From positions 1 to 64,000 of the forward strand of contig JAGXTF010000077.1 of NCBI GenBank assembly GCA_018333525.1: 64,000 bases of DNA, read 5' to 3'. This document shows, in pieces, positions 18,401-27,767 of the stretch (the stretch's first letter is position 1; each line of letters starts with the position of its first letter). Source of the DNA: Bacteroidota bacterium. Lineage in GTDB: Bacteria > Bacteroidota > Bacteroidia > NS11-12g > UBA955. The translations under genes were made by a program, and so were the position numbers. Below the pieces are notes generated by a model, which had not been told where the DNA came from, did not search any database, and saw only the letters and a program-made list of their open reading frames with translations.

Positions 18401-18825
18401 AATGGAACCGGACGTAATTCTTTGGTTTTTTGTTCTATCCCAGCAGAAAGCAATGCACTGTCGGGGTGTGAAACTGACATTTCTTCCAATTGCAACAGGT
18501 TTAATAATTTGTCCTGCACACTGGCAAAATGACTCCCAATAATTCTTGCTGCATCCTGATAGGAAATTACTTTTCCCAATTTGTATAACCCTGCAAGAGG
18601 AATAGCGATCCAACGCCAAAGTACAAATGCAAGGCAAACCCAGAATCCCCAAAAAAACAAAGCACGTAAAAATGTTCCAAAATGGCCATAATATTCTGTG
18701 AGATTTACAAACAGGAACACGGCCAGTACCAGCGATGAACCAATAAGTACACCGCGGATCAATTGGTTTTGATAATACCGCCTGATAAATCCGTCGAGTT
18801 TATTTCTGATTTCGCCTCGGGCCAT
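15454..18825 (-). CDS. Large coiled-coil membrane protein, DUF4175-like
   Basis: The 1123-residue protein has two N-terminal TM helices (about 22-45 and 50-72) and a third near 155-175. An extracytoplasmic Ig-like region follows (about 190-490). A very long Gln/Glu/Lys-rich stretch (about 505-1090) is predicted coiled coil, with many runs such as KEKLKQQKQEF. This is the architecture of the DUF4175 family common in Bacteroidota, whose role is unknown; a structural envelope role would fit. The coiled-coil bias creates many long spurious frames on the opposite strand. The upstream gene boundary is clear, with ATG at 18825 and 172 bp of gap before the SpoU methylase. Confidence 0.8.
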   Translation of the reverse strand: MARGEIRNKLDGFIRRYYQNQLIRGVLIGSSLVLAVFLFVNLTEYYGHFGTFLRALFFWGFWVCLAFVLWRWIAIPLAGLYKLGKVISYQDAARIIGSHFASVQDKLLNLLQLEEMSVSHPDSALLSAGIEQKTKELRPVPFSSAINLSGNKKYLRFLVVPLALTGVILIFQSSIITDGANRIMHFNQHFARKAPFQFQLLNKNLKVRKGSDLELKLNLTGNSIPQDVYVKYRNQEIKMSGNAVGEFTYLFKNIQESDVFHFLASGFSSENHRIEVVPVPVFTGSEAIIHYPLYTGKSTEIINGTSDFSVPEGSEIEWTFDTRDAEQMVFRGNSNSEELLPSNSNGRFKIKKKFLHSAFCKVLLRNKNTSLTDTASFRIQVIPDHHPGVYAEKKDDTADIHQFYFLGNANDDYGVAKVTFNYRFIESEDPGKRNLPLRSIPVPTGVGKADVDFYYILHMNALGMSPSDEVEYYFEVWDNDGIHGSKSTRTQTAKLRRQSEDEARKEADKTAGNVKNMMQDAFKNAKQLQKQNQEMKDYLNHKKNMNWEDKSKVEDVLEKQQELLDKIEEIQREKEKLKQQKQEFQGENEQFKERQKQLDELFKQMEDPEIKKLLEEIQKLLDKQSSKEELNDKMEQLQNKNKDMSKDLDKLMEQYKQLQLEQKMNDNIERLEKLAEKEEKLAEKTEGDPKNSKESLEEQKELQKELEDIKKDIQEAQEMNQDLEQPMNLDMAGDENQKASDEMKSAEKNLNNEKNKKAAENQKNAAEQMKQAAKKMKESMEEEQQKRLGEDYQKVRELLENLVEASFDQEEIFSELNTIREYNPRFVELNKRQMGIKEDCRIIEDSLRMLAKRQPMVSTYITREISRINSNMDYALGSLKTRRLSDAAMREQYIMTGLNNLAVMLMESMENMQQQMSSKKKKPGNQSCNNPKNPGQGDKSKGQKLSQGQEQIGKSLQELQKKAQEKRNGKKPGDKEGQRELNKEYAKAALMQEALRRQLQAMRKELEQEGEKGKAASKELQKTEQMMEQQERDLVNKRITPEMIKRQKEIETRMLEHERADRNQQQEEKRESQNPGSHPTQLPPTMQEYMKQKQREREMLRHSPPELTPYYREKSKEYLRSVH

Positions 18826-18997
18826 TCTTACAAAATTAAACGCTCCATAGTGGTTTTTGATTCTTCTTTGGTCAAAAAAGTAAATGATTCAGTCCTAAAA
18901 TTACAATATACTGGATAACTGCAAATTTTATTCCGTTTCTCAGGTAAAAATCGTCGTTTTTTAAGCCATTCTTGACCAAAATAGGAAAAACCCAACT

Positions 18998-19723
18998 TCA
19001 ACGATGTAACGATCTGGAGAGTTTCTCCATTACAATTCCTGCAGCAATCGCCGCATTCAGACTTTCCGCACCTCCATATCCGGGAATGGTGATTTTATCT
19101 CTCAATTTGGGCAAAAGTGATTCGCGAATGCCATGGGATTCACTGCCAATGACCAAATACAGCGGAAATTCCGGTTTCCAATCTGCAATTGCAAAGCCAT
19201 TTAACACGCATGCTGCTGCGTTTTTGTTTTCAAGTTCCGTGGCCAAATCTGCATATTTAAAATAACAACGGGTAAAAGACCCCATAGTAGCGCTAAGACT
19301 TTTGGGGTTGTAAAAATCTGTACAATCTTCAGAAAGCAGGAAATGGTGAAAGCCAAACCAATCTGCCGTGCGGATAATGGTGCCCAAATTTCCCGGATCG
19401 GAGATTCCATCCAGACAACAAATTACAGGTACATCCCAATTTACATGCGCGGTGTTGCGCATGGATGCAACGGCGAGTATGCCCGGAGCGGTTGTAAAGC
19501 TGCTCAGTTTCTGCATTTCAGAATCGCTTATGATTTCCGTAATAGCACTTGAAGAATTGCGCTCCAAATATTTTTCAGTGGCCAGTATATTGTGTACTAC
19601 GTAGTCGCTGTGGATTAATTCCTCAACGCCTTTGCGGCCCTCCACGCAGAATTGGTCGTATTTTTGCCTGTATTTCTGCACTTTAAGTGCAGCTATTTTC
19701 TTCAACAGCGCTTGTGAAGGCAT
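18998..19723 (-). CDS. SpoU/TrmH-family RNA 2'-O-methyltransferase
   Basis: The 241-residue SPOUT enzyme has the three knot motifs: motif 1 GISDPGNLGTIIRTADWFG, motif 2 LVIGSESHGI, and motif 3 ITIPGYGGAESLNAAIAAGI. The N-terminal part (about 1-95) is the SpoU substrate-binding domain. It should transfer a methyl group from S-adenosylmethionine to a ribose 2'-OH in rRNA or tRNA, but the target nucleotide cannot be read from sequence. Its start codon overlaps the start of the divergent TamL gene, so its promoter probably lies inside that gene. Confidence 0.92.
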   Translation of the reverse strand: MPSQALLKKIAALKVQKYRQKYDQFCVEGRKGVEELIHSDYVVHNILATEKYLERNSSSAITEIISDSEMQKLSSFTTAPGILAVASMRNTAHVNWDVPVICCLDGISDPGNLGTIIRTADWFGFHHFLLSEDCTDFYNPKSLSATMGSFTRCYFKYADLATELENKNAAACVLNGFAIADWKPEFPLYLVIGSESHGIRESLLPKLRDKITIPGYGGAESLNAAIAAGIVMEKLSRSLHR

Positions 19724-22086
19724 TATTTGGCAAATATCCGAATTTACTTATTGGTCCCGCCATTTTTTTTGCGACGGTATTTTTTATCTCTTGCGGCGTA
19801 AAAAAAACCATACCGGAAGGCCAGCATTTGTTGCGCAAGAATAAAGTTCATGTTTATGGAAAAATTCCCACCACAGAAATTAGTGGTCAAATTTTGCACC
19901 GCGCTAACAAACGCGTTATTTTTAATCGCGTTCCGATTTATTTATGGGCATATGCACTGGGTACCAAACATGAGGATCCGGGCAGCAGCGACAGCAGTAA
20001 ATTACGCAGAAAATTAAGACATGATTTTGGAGAGCCACCGGTTTTGATGGATACCAATCTGGTAGTTCTTTCTGCCGATAATATTCACAACTACTTATTC
20101 AATACCGGATACTTCGATGCGGTAGTTACTACCAAAGTAGTGTATTCAAAAAGAAAAGCGAAAGTATTTTATTATGTACATCCCAAAGAGCCCTTTCTGA
20201 TTAATTCGGTTTTTATGCGGCCTGTGGATTCCAGTTTGTATCCGGAAATGCAGAGAATTGCTGAAAAAAGTGATTATTTCAGATTGTGGTGGCCGGCTAA
20301 TTTAAATAAGCTTGGCGAAGCCAGAAATTTCATGGCGGCTGAATTGCAAAATCTTGGATACTATACCATCAAACCGGAATTAATTCGTTTTCGCGTGGAT
20401 ACTCTCTCCAATAAAACATCTGGTCAGAAAGAAGCGGAAATAAAAATGATTCTTGAAAATCAGGCAAATAATGAGCCCCATGTAAAATATAAATTTGGCG
20501 CAGTAAAACTGGTATTGGAAACCAGTGAAATGTATACCAGAACCAGGAATCCAAAAACTGTGTATTATGACGGAAATACACTGGAATTAAATCATTACCC
20601 AATAATGCCCGCAACCATTGCGAGAATTATTTATGTAGACAGTGGTGCAATTTACAGTCAGAATGCAGGCAATAAAACATACCAGAGTTTGGTTCAAATG
20701 GGTTTGTTTTCTTTTGTAGAAATTGTGTACACCGTAGATACCTCGAAGAAGGAAATTTCATCTGTGATACATGTAAAAACCTCACCCCGAATGTATTTTC
20801 AGGTTGAACCGCAAGCCTTGTATTCTCCGCAGGGATCATCTGGTTTGAATATTTCTACCGGAACCCAACGCAGTTTTGGAGGTGCATTAATACTTTCTTT
20901 TTCCAATAAAAATTTATTTAGAAATGTAGAAAATTTGCGCATCAGTTCTATTACTTCTTATGAGGGAATTATCAAACGCGATAATAAAAATACACTGGGC
21001 TACGCCTTACAGCAGGGGTTTAATGCATCCCTTTCCCTGCCTCATTTAAAGTTGATGAATTTAAATAAAATCAACAGTAAAATTACACAGAGGAATACCC
21101 TGCTTTCCCTTTCCTATCAATATGAAAGAAATCCCAATTTTTTTAGAAGCGCTATTCCTGCGAGTATAACGTTTCAATATCTGCAACCCAAAATCAGTTA
21201 TTATTGGACACCTGTTGAAATTTCATTCAACAAAAATATTCTGAGCAAGGCTTTTATTGATCGGCTTCCGGCAGCAGACAGCGCCTTTATCAGCAGGGTT
21301 TTTACCAATCAATTTGTGAGTGCAACCAAAATTGGTTTCATCTATGCAAACAACCGAACCAAACCAGGTGAAACCTATGTTTTCACGCGATTAGGCATGG
21401 AGACCAGCGGAAATCTGCATCGCACCTATCGCAAGTTGTTTGAAAATCCGTTTATATCCGACAGCACCTATACCATTTTTGGATTGCAATATTTTCAATA
21501 TGCAAAACTGGAAGGTGAAATCCGGCTGCGACAGATCATTGATGAATTAAATTCCGTGGTATTACGGGTAAATAGTGGAATTGCCATTCCTTATGGCAAT
21601 AGCCGGTATGTACCATACGACAAACGATATTTTATTGGTGGCAGTAACAGTTTGCGAGCCTGGAGGCCACGCAGACTAGGACCAGGTAGCACATCGGATA
21701 CAACCAATTTTATTATTGACCGTTCCGGAGAATTTTTATTGGAAGGGAACCTGGAATATCGTTTTACCTTGCTTCGAAAATTGTTGGAAAGTGCATTATT
21801 TCTGGATATTGGAAATATTTGGAATCTGGATCACAAAGGACAAACCGCTCCCGCCGCAAGCATTTTAAACAGCGATAAATTATTTCAAGACATGGCGGTA
21901 AATACCGGAATTGGATTTCGATTTGATTTTCAGTTCTTCTTGTTCCGCATAGATTGGGGAATTCCATTGCGCGATCCCAGCAGGGAAATTGGTACCCGTT
22001 GGTTAATTGGAAATTACCACAACGGTCCCTGGAATTTTGTGAGCAAAGAAACTGCTTTGGCTTTCGGTATCGGATACCCTTTTTAA
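19714..22086 (+). CDS. TamA/BamA-like outer-membrane assembly lipoprotein (TamL type)
   Basis: From the GTG at 19714 the 790-residue product begins with a lipoprotein signal (ALFGKYPNLLIGPAIFF..., lipobox FISC, cysteine at residue 27). POTRA-like domains follow (about 40-390), then a C-terminal Omp85 barrel with YFIGGSNSLRAWRPRRLGPG, the conserved lid-lock loop, and a final aromatic residue (GIGYPF). A lipidated N-terminus is typical of TamL, the Bacteroidota counterpart of TamA. It is expected to insert proteins into the outer membrane. No in-frame ATG precedes the mature part, and an in-frame TAA at 19684 leaves only GTG 19714 or GTG 19687, so the gene must overlap the SpoU start by at least 10 bp. 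Confidence 0.88.
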   Translation: MKALFGKYPNLLIGPAIFFATVFFISCGVKKTIPEGQHLLRKNKVHVYGKIPTTEISGQILHRANKRVIFNRVPIYLWAYALGTKHEDPGSSDSSKLRRKLRHDFGEPPVLMDTNLVVLSADNIHNYLFNTGYFDAVVTTKVVYSKRKAKVFYYVHPKEPFLINSVFMRPVDSSLYPEMQRIAEKSDYFRLWWPANLNKLGEARNFMAAELQNLGYYTIKPELIRFRVDTLSNKTSGQKEAEIKMILENQANNEPHVKYKFGAVKLVLETSEMYTRTRNPKTVYYDGNTLELNHYPIMPATIARIIYVDSGAIYSQNAGNKTYQSLVQMGLFSFVEIVYTVDTSKKEISSVIHVKTSPRMYFQVEPQALYSPQGSSGLNISTGTQRSFGGALILSFSNKNLFRNVENLRISSITSYEGIIKRDNKNTLGYALQQGFNASLSLPHLKLMNLNKINSKITQRNTLLSLSYQYERNPNFFRSAIPASITFQYLQPKISYYWTPVEISFNKNILSKAFIDRLPAADSAFISRVFTNQFVSATKIGFIYANNRTKPGETYVFTRLGMETSGNLHRTYRKLFENPFISDSTYTIFGLQYFQYAKLEGEIRLRQIIDELNSVVLRVNSGIAIPYGNSRYVPYDKRYFIGGSNSLRAWRPRRLGPGSTSDTTNFIIDRSGEFLLEGNLEYRFTLLRKLLESALFLDIGNIWNLDHKGQTAPAASILNSDKLFQDMAVNTGIGFRFDFQFFLFRIDWGIPLRDPSREIGTRWLIGNYHNGPWNFVSKETALAFGIGYPF

Positions 22087-22233
22087 ATATTCCCGGTTTC
22101 AAATTGCAAGTTATTCGCCTGTAATTGAAAAATTGCATGACGCTTAAACTTCTTTCTGTACAAAGGTTTTCAAGTTTTTTACACTTTGAATTACAAGTTT
22201 CGGAATGATTTTTGCCAGCATTTCTTTGAAACT

Positions 22234-23034
22234 ATGAAAAGCGCAATCAAACATTTTGTAATTGCCGGAATCGCTGCATCTCTTTTATTTGTGCAGTCAT
22301 GTAAAGACGAAAATGGGAAAATCAACATTTTCACGGTTCAGGATGACATGTCTTTTGGAGCTCAGGTGAGTGCGGAATTTGAAAAAGATCCGAACAATAA
22401 AATACTCGACAGTGCATCGCATGTAGGTATATATAAATATGTATACGGAATACGCGACAGTATTTTAAACACAGGCAAACTGACCTATGGAAATACCTTT
22501 GTATGGCGCATGCGGGTAATTCAGGATGATACCACCCTGAACGCCTTTTGTACCCCGGGAGGATATATTTATGTATACACCGGTTTGATGAAGTTTCTGG
22601 AAAGTGAAGACCAGCTCGCCGGTGTGTTGGGACATGAAATGGCGCATGCAGACCGCAGGCACAGCACAGAGGCAATGACCCGTGAATATGGAATTCAAAC
22701 GTTGATTGACATTGTTTTTGGACAAGATAAAGGGCAACTGGTGCGTATTGCAGCCGGTTTAAAAAGCCTGCAATACAGCAGACAAAACGAAACACAGGCA
22801 GATGAATATTCGGTAATTTACCTGTACCCCACTGCATACAATGCATATGGTGCAGCAGGATTCTTCGAAAAAATGATAGCACTTGGTTCACAAAATCCAC
22901 CGGAGTTTTTGAGTACCCACCCAAACCCGGATAACAGGGTTCAGGCCATTAAAGACAAATGGATGAGTCTGGGTGGAAAAGCCGGAAATGACTTTAAAAC
23001 CAGATATACAAATTTCCTCAGCACATTGCCTTGA
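22234..23034 (+). CDS. M48-family zinc metalloprotease, lipoprotein
   Basis: I chose ATG 22234 because it gives a clean lipoprotein signal (MKSAIKHFVIAGIAASLLF, lipobox FVQSC, cysteine 23). An upstream start at 22186 would add 16 residues before the signal. The 266-residue protein has the M48 zinc motif GHEMAH (H134, E135, H138) and the third ligand E191 in TQADEY. This matches BepA/YcaL- or LoiP-like periplasmic proteases of the M48B/C type, which take part in outer-membrane protein quality control. The following NlpC/P60 gene starts inside its stop codon (TTGA), so they form an operon. It follows TamL on the same strand, which fits an envelope-biogenesis group. Confidence 0.9.
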   Translation: MKSAIKHFVIAGIAASLLFVQSCKDENGKINIFTVQDDMSFGAQVSAEFEKDPNNKILDSASHVGIYKYVYGIRDSILNTGKLTYGNTFVWRMRVIQDDTTLNAFCTPGGYIYVYTGLMKFLESEDQLAGVLGHEMAHADRRHSTEAMTREYGIQTLIDIVFGQDKGQLVRIAAGLKSLQYSRQNETQADEYSVIYLYPTAYNAYGAAGFFEKMIALGSQNPPEFLSTHPNPDNRVQAIKDKWMSLGGKAGNDFKTRYTNFLSTLP

Positions 23035-23558
23035 TTCAGAAGATCACCATATTATTTTTAACTTTTTTGGGAATTTCATTTTCCCAATGGGCTTTTTCAC
23101 AAGACACTGCCTCAGTTTCTGATACAACTGTAGTGCTGCCGGATGATACCTCTAACACCCATCTGGTAGAAATTAACCGCTTGATAGTAGCTGCGGAAAA
23201 ACATTTGGGAACGCCTTATCGCTATGGTGGTAAACAACCGGGTGGATTTGACTGCAGCGGATTTGTGTTGTATTGTTATGGAAGTACCTGTGGCATCAAA
23301 TTACCTGCAAGTGCTACCGAATATACCCATTATGGATATCCGGTTTCCAGAGACAGCGCAAGACCCGGTGATGTGATTTGTTTTAAAGGTTATAGTACAC
23401 GTTCATCCAGTATTGGGCATGTTGGAATTATTACTGAAGTCACCCCAACCGAAATTCATTTTATCCATTCTGCATCGCACGGTGGCATTCGCTACGACAA
23501 ACTGAGCCAGCAATATTATACTACTAGGTTCATGGGGATAAGAAGAATTCTGCGTTAG
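23031..23558 (+). CDS. NlpC/P60-family peptidoglycan endopeptidase
   Basis: The 175-residue protein uses a TTG start that overlaps the TGA of the M48 gene. It opens with a signal peptide (about 1-24, ending WAFSQ). The NlpC/P60 (C40) domain occupies about 50-175, with the catalytic cysteine C75 in GGFDCSGFV, H130 in IGHVGII, and the third polar residue H146 in FIHSASHG. Such enzymes cut the D-Glu/diamino-acid bond in peptidoglycan stems. The small size without SH3 or LysM domains means it has no obvious wall-binding module. It is periplasmic. Confidence 0.92.
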   Translation: MIQKITILFLTFLGISFSQWAFSQDTASVSDTTVVLPDDTSNTHLVEINRLIVAAEKHLGTPYRYGGKQPGGFDCSGFVLYCYGSTCGIKLPASATEYTHYGYPVSRDSARPGDVICFKGYSTRSSSIGHVGIITEVTPTEIHFIHSASHGGIRYDKLSQQYYTTRFMGIRRILR

Positions 23559-23598
23559 ACCGGTATTCGATATTCAGCTTTTTTGAAGTCTACTATTT

Positions 23599-24939
23599 TC
23601 AAGGTTTCAATGCAATTAATGGCACTTTGAATTTTTTCTTCACTTCGACCAGGTCATCCGGATCTTCCATATTTTCTGGATTCTGAACTGCAATTGTACC
23701 AATGGAATCTTTATACGTAATTAAGTATTTCTTGTTTATACTAATTGCCACAATTTCAACGGCATTATAATCTGGTAAATAGAATGATGACTTAACTCCA
23801 TTTACAGATGGATAAGGTAAATAAGTGGCGGAGTCTTTAGAAGTATTTTTGTACTTAATTAAATAGGATGGCGACTGCTGTCTATATTGGATTTCCAAGG
23901 CTGTGGAGTCAGTATATTGGATGACAGACATATATTTAGTTGGTATTAAAGTATTAAATATTTCTCCTATTAATTTTTTGTTTTTATACAGTCTTAAATA
24001 AAGTGGTTTTAAAGCAAATGCACCAAAAGCTAAAATCGAATCCGGTTCGAAATTAAAAGAATCAATTCCCTTTTGAGCTAGCATTTCCCAATGCATTTTT
24101 AGGTTAACCAATTCCTTCAAGGTGCTGTCTTCAAGCGCCAATTTGCTAGGCATGACAGAAAATTCCCGAATTCCAAATGGTAAAATTTCCGAAGTATCTA
24201 AAGTAGCGTTTTGGGAATAATTATGTTTTAGAACCAATTGATTTGATTCTGCATAATCATACCATAGTGTTCTACTGCCTCCTTTGATATGAATATTGCA
24301 TGGAGGATAGTAAATTGTATCCTCACCAAATTCAAGGTGCAAGTTTTGAATTGCCATAAAATCCGGAATAAATTCGAGGTCATGTGCAATTGGATTTTTC
24401 GACCCTGTCATTCTTCTGTATATGCAAACAGAATCATTTAGAGCAAAATAATCATACGACAGAATTTTCCAATTTATTCCCATACAACCGGCAAAACCGC
24501 AATTTTGGGTATGCAGGTTATATTGAATTTTTAACGCAGACCAGGATTTCTCAATAGTATCATACAAGCCCAACGAGCCGAACCAGAGTAATGGCTCCGG
24601 TGTTCTTATTTTAAGTGATTTTGAACCCACTTTTCTTTCCCTCCCAAAAACATTTTTCTCATACACATCCACTTGGGTTAATTGTCCTTCTTTACTGTTG
24701 ACCCTAACCCACCAATCACCATTTATTTTCTCAAATTTCAAATTGCTTGAGCGTAAAATTAGAGATGCTGATTTATGATTTGTCTTGGTAAAATAAATCC
24801 GCTGCAATTCGTAACGCATTACGACTTTCCCATAGTCCGTTGCTATTTCACCAAAATCAGATCGTCTTACTTTACATGAAAGTATGGATAAGATAATTGA
24901 AATGAGTATGAAGCATTTATTATGGTACCTCATACTCAT
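23599..24939 (-). CDS. Putative lipoprotein of unknown function
   Basis: The 446-residue product starts MSMRYHNKCFILISIILS with the lipobox SILSC (cysteine near residue 22). A second in-frame ATG at 24933 would also work. The rest is a beta-rich soluble extracytoplasmic protein with no domain I recognise and no catalytic motif. It starts 23 bp downstream of the clpC stop on the same strand, so it may be read through from clpC, and it is convergent with the NlpC/P60 gene 40 bp away. It appears intact. Confidence 0.65.
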   Translation of the reverse strand: MSMRYHNKCFILISIILSILSCKVRRSDFGEIATDYGKVVMRYELQRIYFTKTNHKSASLILRSSNLKFEKINGDWWVRVNSKEGQLTQVDVYEKNVFGRERKVGSKSLKIRTPEPLLWFGSLGLYDTIEKSWSALKIQYNLHTQNCGFAGCMGINWKILSYDYFALNDSVCIYRRMTGSKNPIAHDLEFIPDFMAIQNLHLEFGEDTIYYPPCNIHIKGGSRTLWYDYAESNQLVLKHNYSQNATLDTSEILPFGIREFSVMPSKLALEDSTLKELVNLKMHWEMLAQKGIDSFNFEPDSILAFGAFALKPLYLRLYKNKKLIGEIFNTLIPTKYMSVIQYTDSTALEIQYRQQSPSYLIKYKNTSKDSATYLPYPSVNGVKSSFYLPDYNAVEIVAISINKKYLITYKDSIGTIAVQNPENMEDPDDLVEVKKKFKVPLIALKP

Positions 24940-24962
24940 TTAACTTATTAGAAAGAAAGTTA

Positions 24963-27497
24963 TTACTCTTCCGTAGTTTCTTTTTCTTTGGCTTTGGATT
25001 TAGGCGCAGAAATCACCAGTTCTTCCGCATCTTTTTTGCGGTCTACTTTTAATTCTGCACCTTCTTTTACATTGCCTTTGAGTATTTCTTCAGCAAGCGG
25101 CTCTTCCAGATATTTCTGCAATGCGCGCTGTAAAGGACGTGCACCAAAATCGGGATCAAATCCTTTTTCACCCAGAAATTCTCTCGCTGCTTTGGTAAGT
25201 GCCACTTTATATCCCAGATCTGCAATGCGTTTCAACATCTTTGCCATGCGCAAATCCAGAATATTCATGATTTCATCTTTACCAAGACTGTTGAACACGA
25301 TCACATCATCCACACGATTTAAGAATTCAGGTGAGAAGAATTTTTTTAATTGGGTTTCAATTACCATTTTGGTTTCTTTCTCATGGCTTTCCTGCCTGTT
25401 TGAAGTACCAAATCCGACCCCGGTTCCAAAATCTTTCACCTGGCGTGAACCAATATTGGAGGTCATAATTATTACTGTATTTCTGAAATCAATTTTGCGT
25501 CCGAGACTATCTGTCATTTGTCCTTCATCCAATGCCTGTAACAGCAAGTTGAATACATCCGGATGTGCTTTTTCCACTTCATCAAATAGAATTACACTGT
25601 AAGGTTTTCTGCGCACTTTTTCAGTGAGTAATCCGCCTTCTTCATATCCCACATAACCCGGAGGCGCACCAACCAATCTGCTTATCGCAAATTTTTCCAT
25701 GTATTCACTCATGTCGATGCGTATTAATGCTTCATCCGAATCAAATAAAAATTCGCTCAGGGCTTTTGCCATTTCTGTTTTTCCTACGCCTGTTGGACCC
25801 AGAAAAATAAAAGAGCCTATAGGTCTGTTTGGATCTTTAAATCCTGCACGGGTGCGTTGAATTGTTTTGCTCAGTTTTTCAACTGCCTTGTCCTGCCCTA
25901 CCACGCGTTTTTTCATGGTATCCGCCATATGCAGCAAACGACGGCTTTCATCTTCTGCCATGCGTTTCACAGGTATGCCGGTCATCATACTCACCACATC
26001 GGCAATATCATCTTCCGTTACATTGAATTTCTCTTCACGGGTTTGTGCCTCCCATTTTGCTTTTGCAGTTTCGAGTTCTTCCAAAAGACGTTTTTCATTG
26101 TCGCGAAGTTTTGCTGCTTCTTCAAAATTCTGGCTTTTTACCACCTTATTTTTCTCGTGCTTGATCTCTTCAATTTTATTTTCAAGAGTTACGATATCGG
26201 TTGGTACATGAATATTCGAAATGTGTACGCGTGCACCTGCTTCATCCAAAATATCAATTGCCTTATCCGGCAAATGGCGGTCACTCATATAGCGAACACT
26301 CAGCTCCACACAAGCTTTGATTGCATCATCGGTGTATTGCACGCTGTGGTGGTCTTCGTATTTTTCTTTGATGTTGTGCAGTATTTCTACTGTTTCTGCA
26401 GGGCTTGCAGGCTCTATCATCACCATTTGAAAACGGCGTTCCAAAGCACCATCTTTTTCAATGTATTGGCGATATTCGTCTAAGGTTGTTGCACCGATGC
26501 ACTGAATTTCACCCCTTGCCAAAGCAGGTTTGAACATATTGCTGGCATCCAGGGATCCACTTGCACCACCTGCACCAACAATGGTGTGAATTTCATCAAT
26601 AAACAGAATTACATCATCAGCTTTTTCCAGTTCCATCATCAGCGCTTTCATGCGCTCCTCAAATTGACCGCGGTATTTGGTACCTGCAACCAGACTTGCC
26701 AAATCGAGACTCACCACTCTTTTATTGAATAAAACACGACTCACTTTGCGCTGAATGATGCGCAGTGCAAGGCCTTCTGCTATAGCTGTTTTTCCAACTC
26801 CGGGTTCCCCAATTAAAACAGGATTGTTTTTTTTGCGGCGACTCAAAATCTGGCTTACTCTTTCAATTTCTTTGTCGCGACCAACAATAGGATCCAGTTT
26901 GCCATCTTCGGCTATTCTTGTAAGGTCTCTTCCAAAATTGTCCAATACCGGAGTTTTGGATTTCCCTTTACCTGTTTTTCTGGCTTCCTGGGCTTTTTGT
27001 TCTTCGCGATAAAATTCTTCAGGGGTGTCCTGATCGTCATTGGGCAGTTCATCGCGGATGGCATCTACACCTTCTTCCAATGCAGATTTGAACACATCGT
27101 AGTTGATACCATATTGTGCCAGAACCTGCGATGCGATATTGTCTTCATCTCGAAGAATGCTCAATAGCAAATGTTCCGTGCCTATGAGATCGGTTTTAAA
27201 AATTTTAGCCTCCAGATAGGTAATCTTCAGGGCTTTTTCCGCCTGTTTGGTCAGTGGAATATTGCCAAGATTGGCCGTTTTGGTTGCTGTAGTGCGAATA
27301 TTATCTTCTATGGTTTTCTTTAGGCGCAATGCGTCTATATCCAATAGTTTCAGGGTTTGCAGTGCTTTGCCCTCTCCTTCTCTGATAATACCCAACAACA
27401 AATGCTCACATCCTATATAATCGTGGCCAAGCCTGATAGCTTCCTCGCGACTAAACTGGATGACTTCTTTAACTCTTGGTGAAAATTTTGCTTCCAT
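24963..27497 (-). CDS. clpC: ATP-dependent Clp protease ATP-binding subunit ClpC
   Basis: The 844-residue AAA+ unfoldase has two Clp_N repeats (about 5-145). AAA-1 carries Walker A GEPGVGKT (230-237) and Walker B ILFIDE (297-302). A UVR-type middle region (about 450-480, [13 protein letters not shown]) is diagnostic of ClpC rather than ClpA or ClpB, and AAA-2 has GPTGVGKT at 567-574. A VGFG loop in AAA-2 ([11 protein letters not shown]) fits ClpP docking. It feeds unfolded proteins to ClpP in the cytoplasm. ClpP is not in the window. No mcsA, mcsB or ctsR genes lie beside it, unlike in Firmicutes. It is transcribed away from dnaB, with a 270-bp shared upstream region. Confidence 0.96.
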   Translation of the reverse strand: MEAKFSPRVKEVIQFSREEAIRLGHDYIGCEHLLLGIIREGEGKALQTLKLLDIDALRLKKTIEDNIRTTATKTANLGNIPLTKQAEKALKITYLEAKIFKTDLIGTEHLLLSILRDEDNIASQVLAQYGINYDVFKSALEEGVDAIRDELPNDDQDTPEEFYREEQKAQEARKTGKGKSKTPVLDNFGRDLTRIAEDGKLDPIVGRDKEIERVSQILSRRKKNNPVLIGEPGVGKTAIAEGLALRIIQRKVSRVLFNKRVVSLDLASLVAGTKYRGQFEERMKALMMELEKADDVILFIDEIHTIVGAGGASGSLDASNMFKPALARGEIQCIGATTLDEYRQYIEKDGALERRFQMVMIEPASPAETVEILHNIKEKYEDHHSVQYTDDAIKACVELSVRYMSDRHLPDKAIDILDEAGARVHISNIHVPTDIVTLENKIEEIKHEKNKVVKSQNFEEAAKLRDNEKRLLEELETAKAKWEAQTREEKFNVTEDDIADVVSMMTGIPVKRMAEDESRRLLHMADTMKKRVVGQDKAVEKLSKTIQRTRAGFKDPNRPIGSFIFLGPTGVGKTEMAKALSEFLFDSDEALIRIDMSEYMEKFAISRLVGAPPGYVGYEEGGLLTEKVRRKPYSVILFDEVEKAHPDVFNLLLQALDEGQMTDSLGRKIDFRNTVIIMTSNIGSRQVKDFGTGVGFGTSNRQESHEKETKMVIETQLKKFFSPEFLNRVDDVIVFNSLGKDEIMNILDLRMAKMLKRIADLGYKVALTKAAREFLGEKGFDPDFGARPLQRALQKYLEEPLAEEILKGNVKEGAELKVDRKKDAEELVISAPKSKAKEKETTEE

Positions 27498-27767
27498 TCA
27501 CTGGTTTTCCTTATGTACAAAAATATTGCGTTGTGTCTTCAATTCTTCTATTAGTAACAAACAACTTTTATGCCTGTCATATCTTTTGGAATCTCCGATG
27601 CAAAGTTTCTATCCAAAACCCTGCCCAAACATAGAAACTGCCAGAATTACCGTTGGTTGTTAGCGCAATGTAAAATCTTATTCACTATTTTTTCCCCATT
27701 GTTAAAAAATTAATAGTAACTGATGTGAGGTTTTAAACGAAATTCATAATTTATTTTGAACCCCCCT
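27498..27767. other. Divergent promoter region between clpC and dnaB
   Basis: These 270 bp separate two divergent genes and must contain both promoters. They are AT-rich, and I could not find a pair of Bacteroidota -33/-7 elements at good spacing. I saw no heat-shock inverted repeat (CIRCE or CtsR type). Confidence 0.5.

Noticed and set aside
22331-22924. 197-residue minus-strand frame within the M48 protease gene
   Set aside because: It is fully antisense to a gene with clear zinc-protease motifs and its translation is His/Cys-rich with no recognisable domain.
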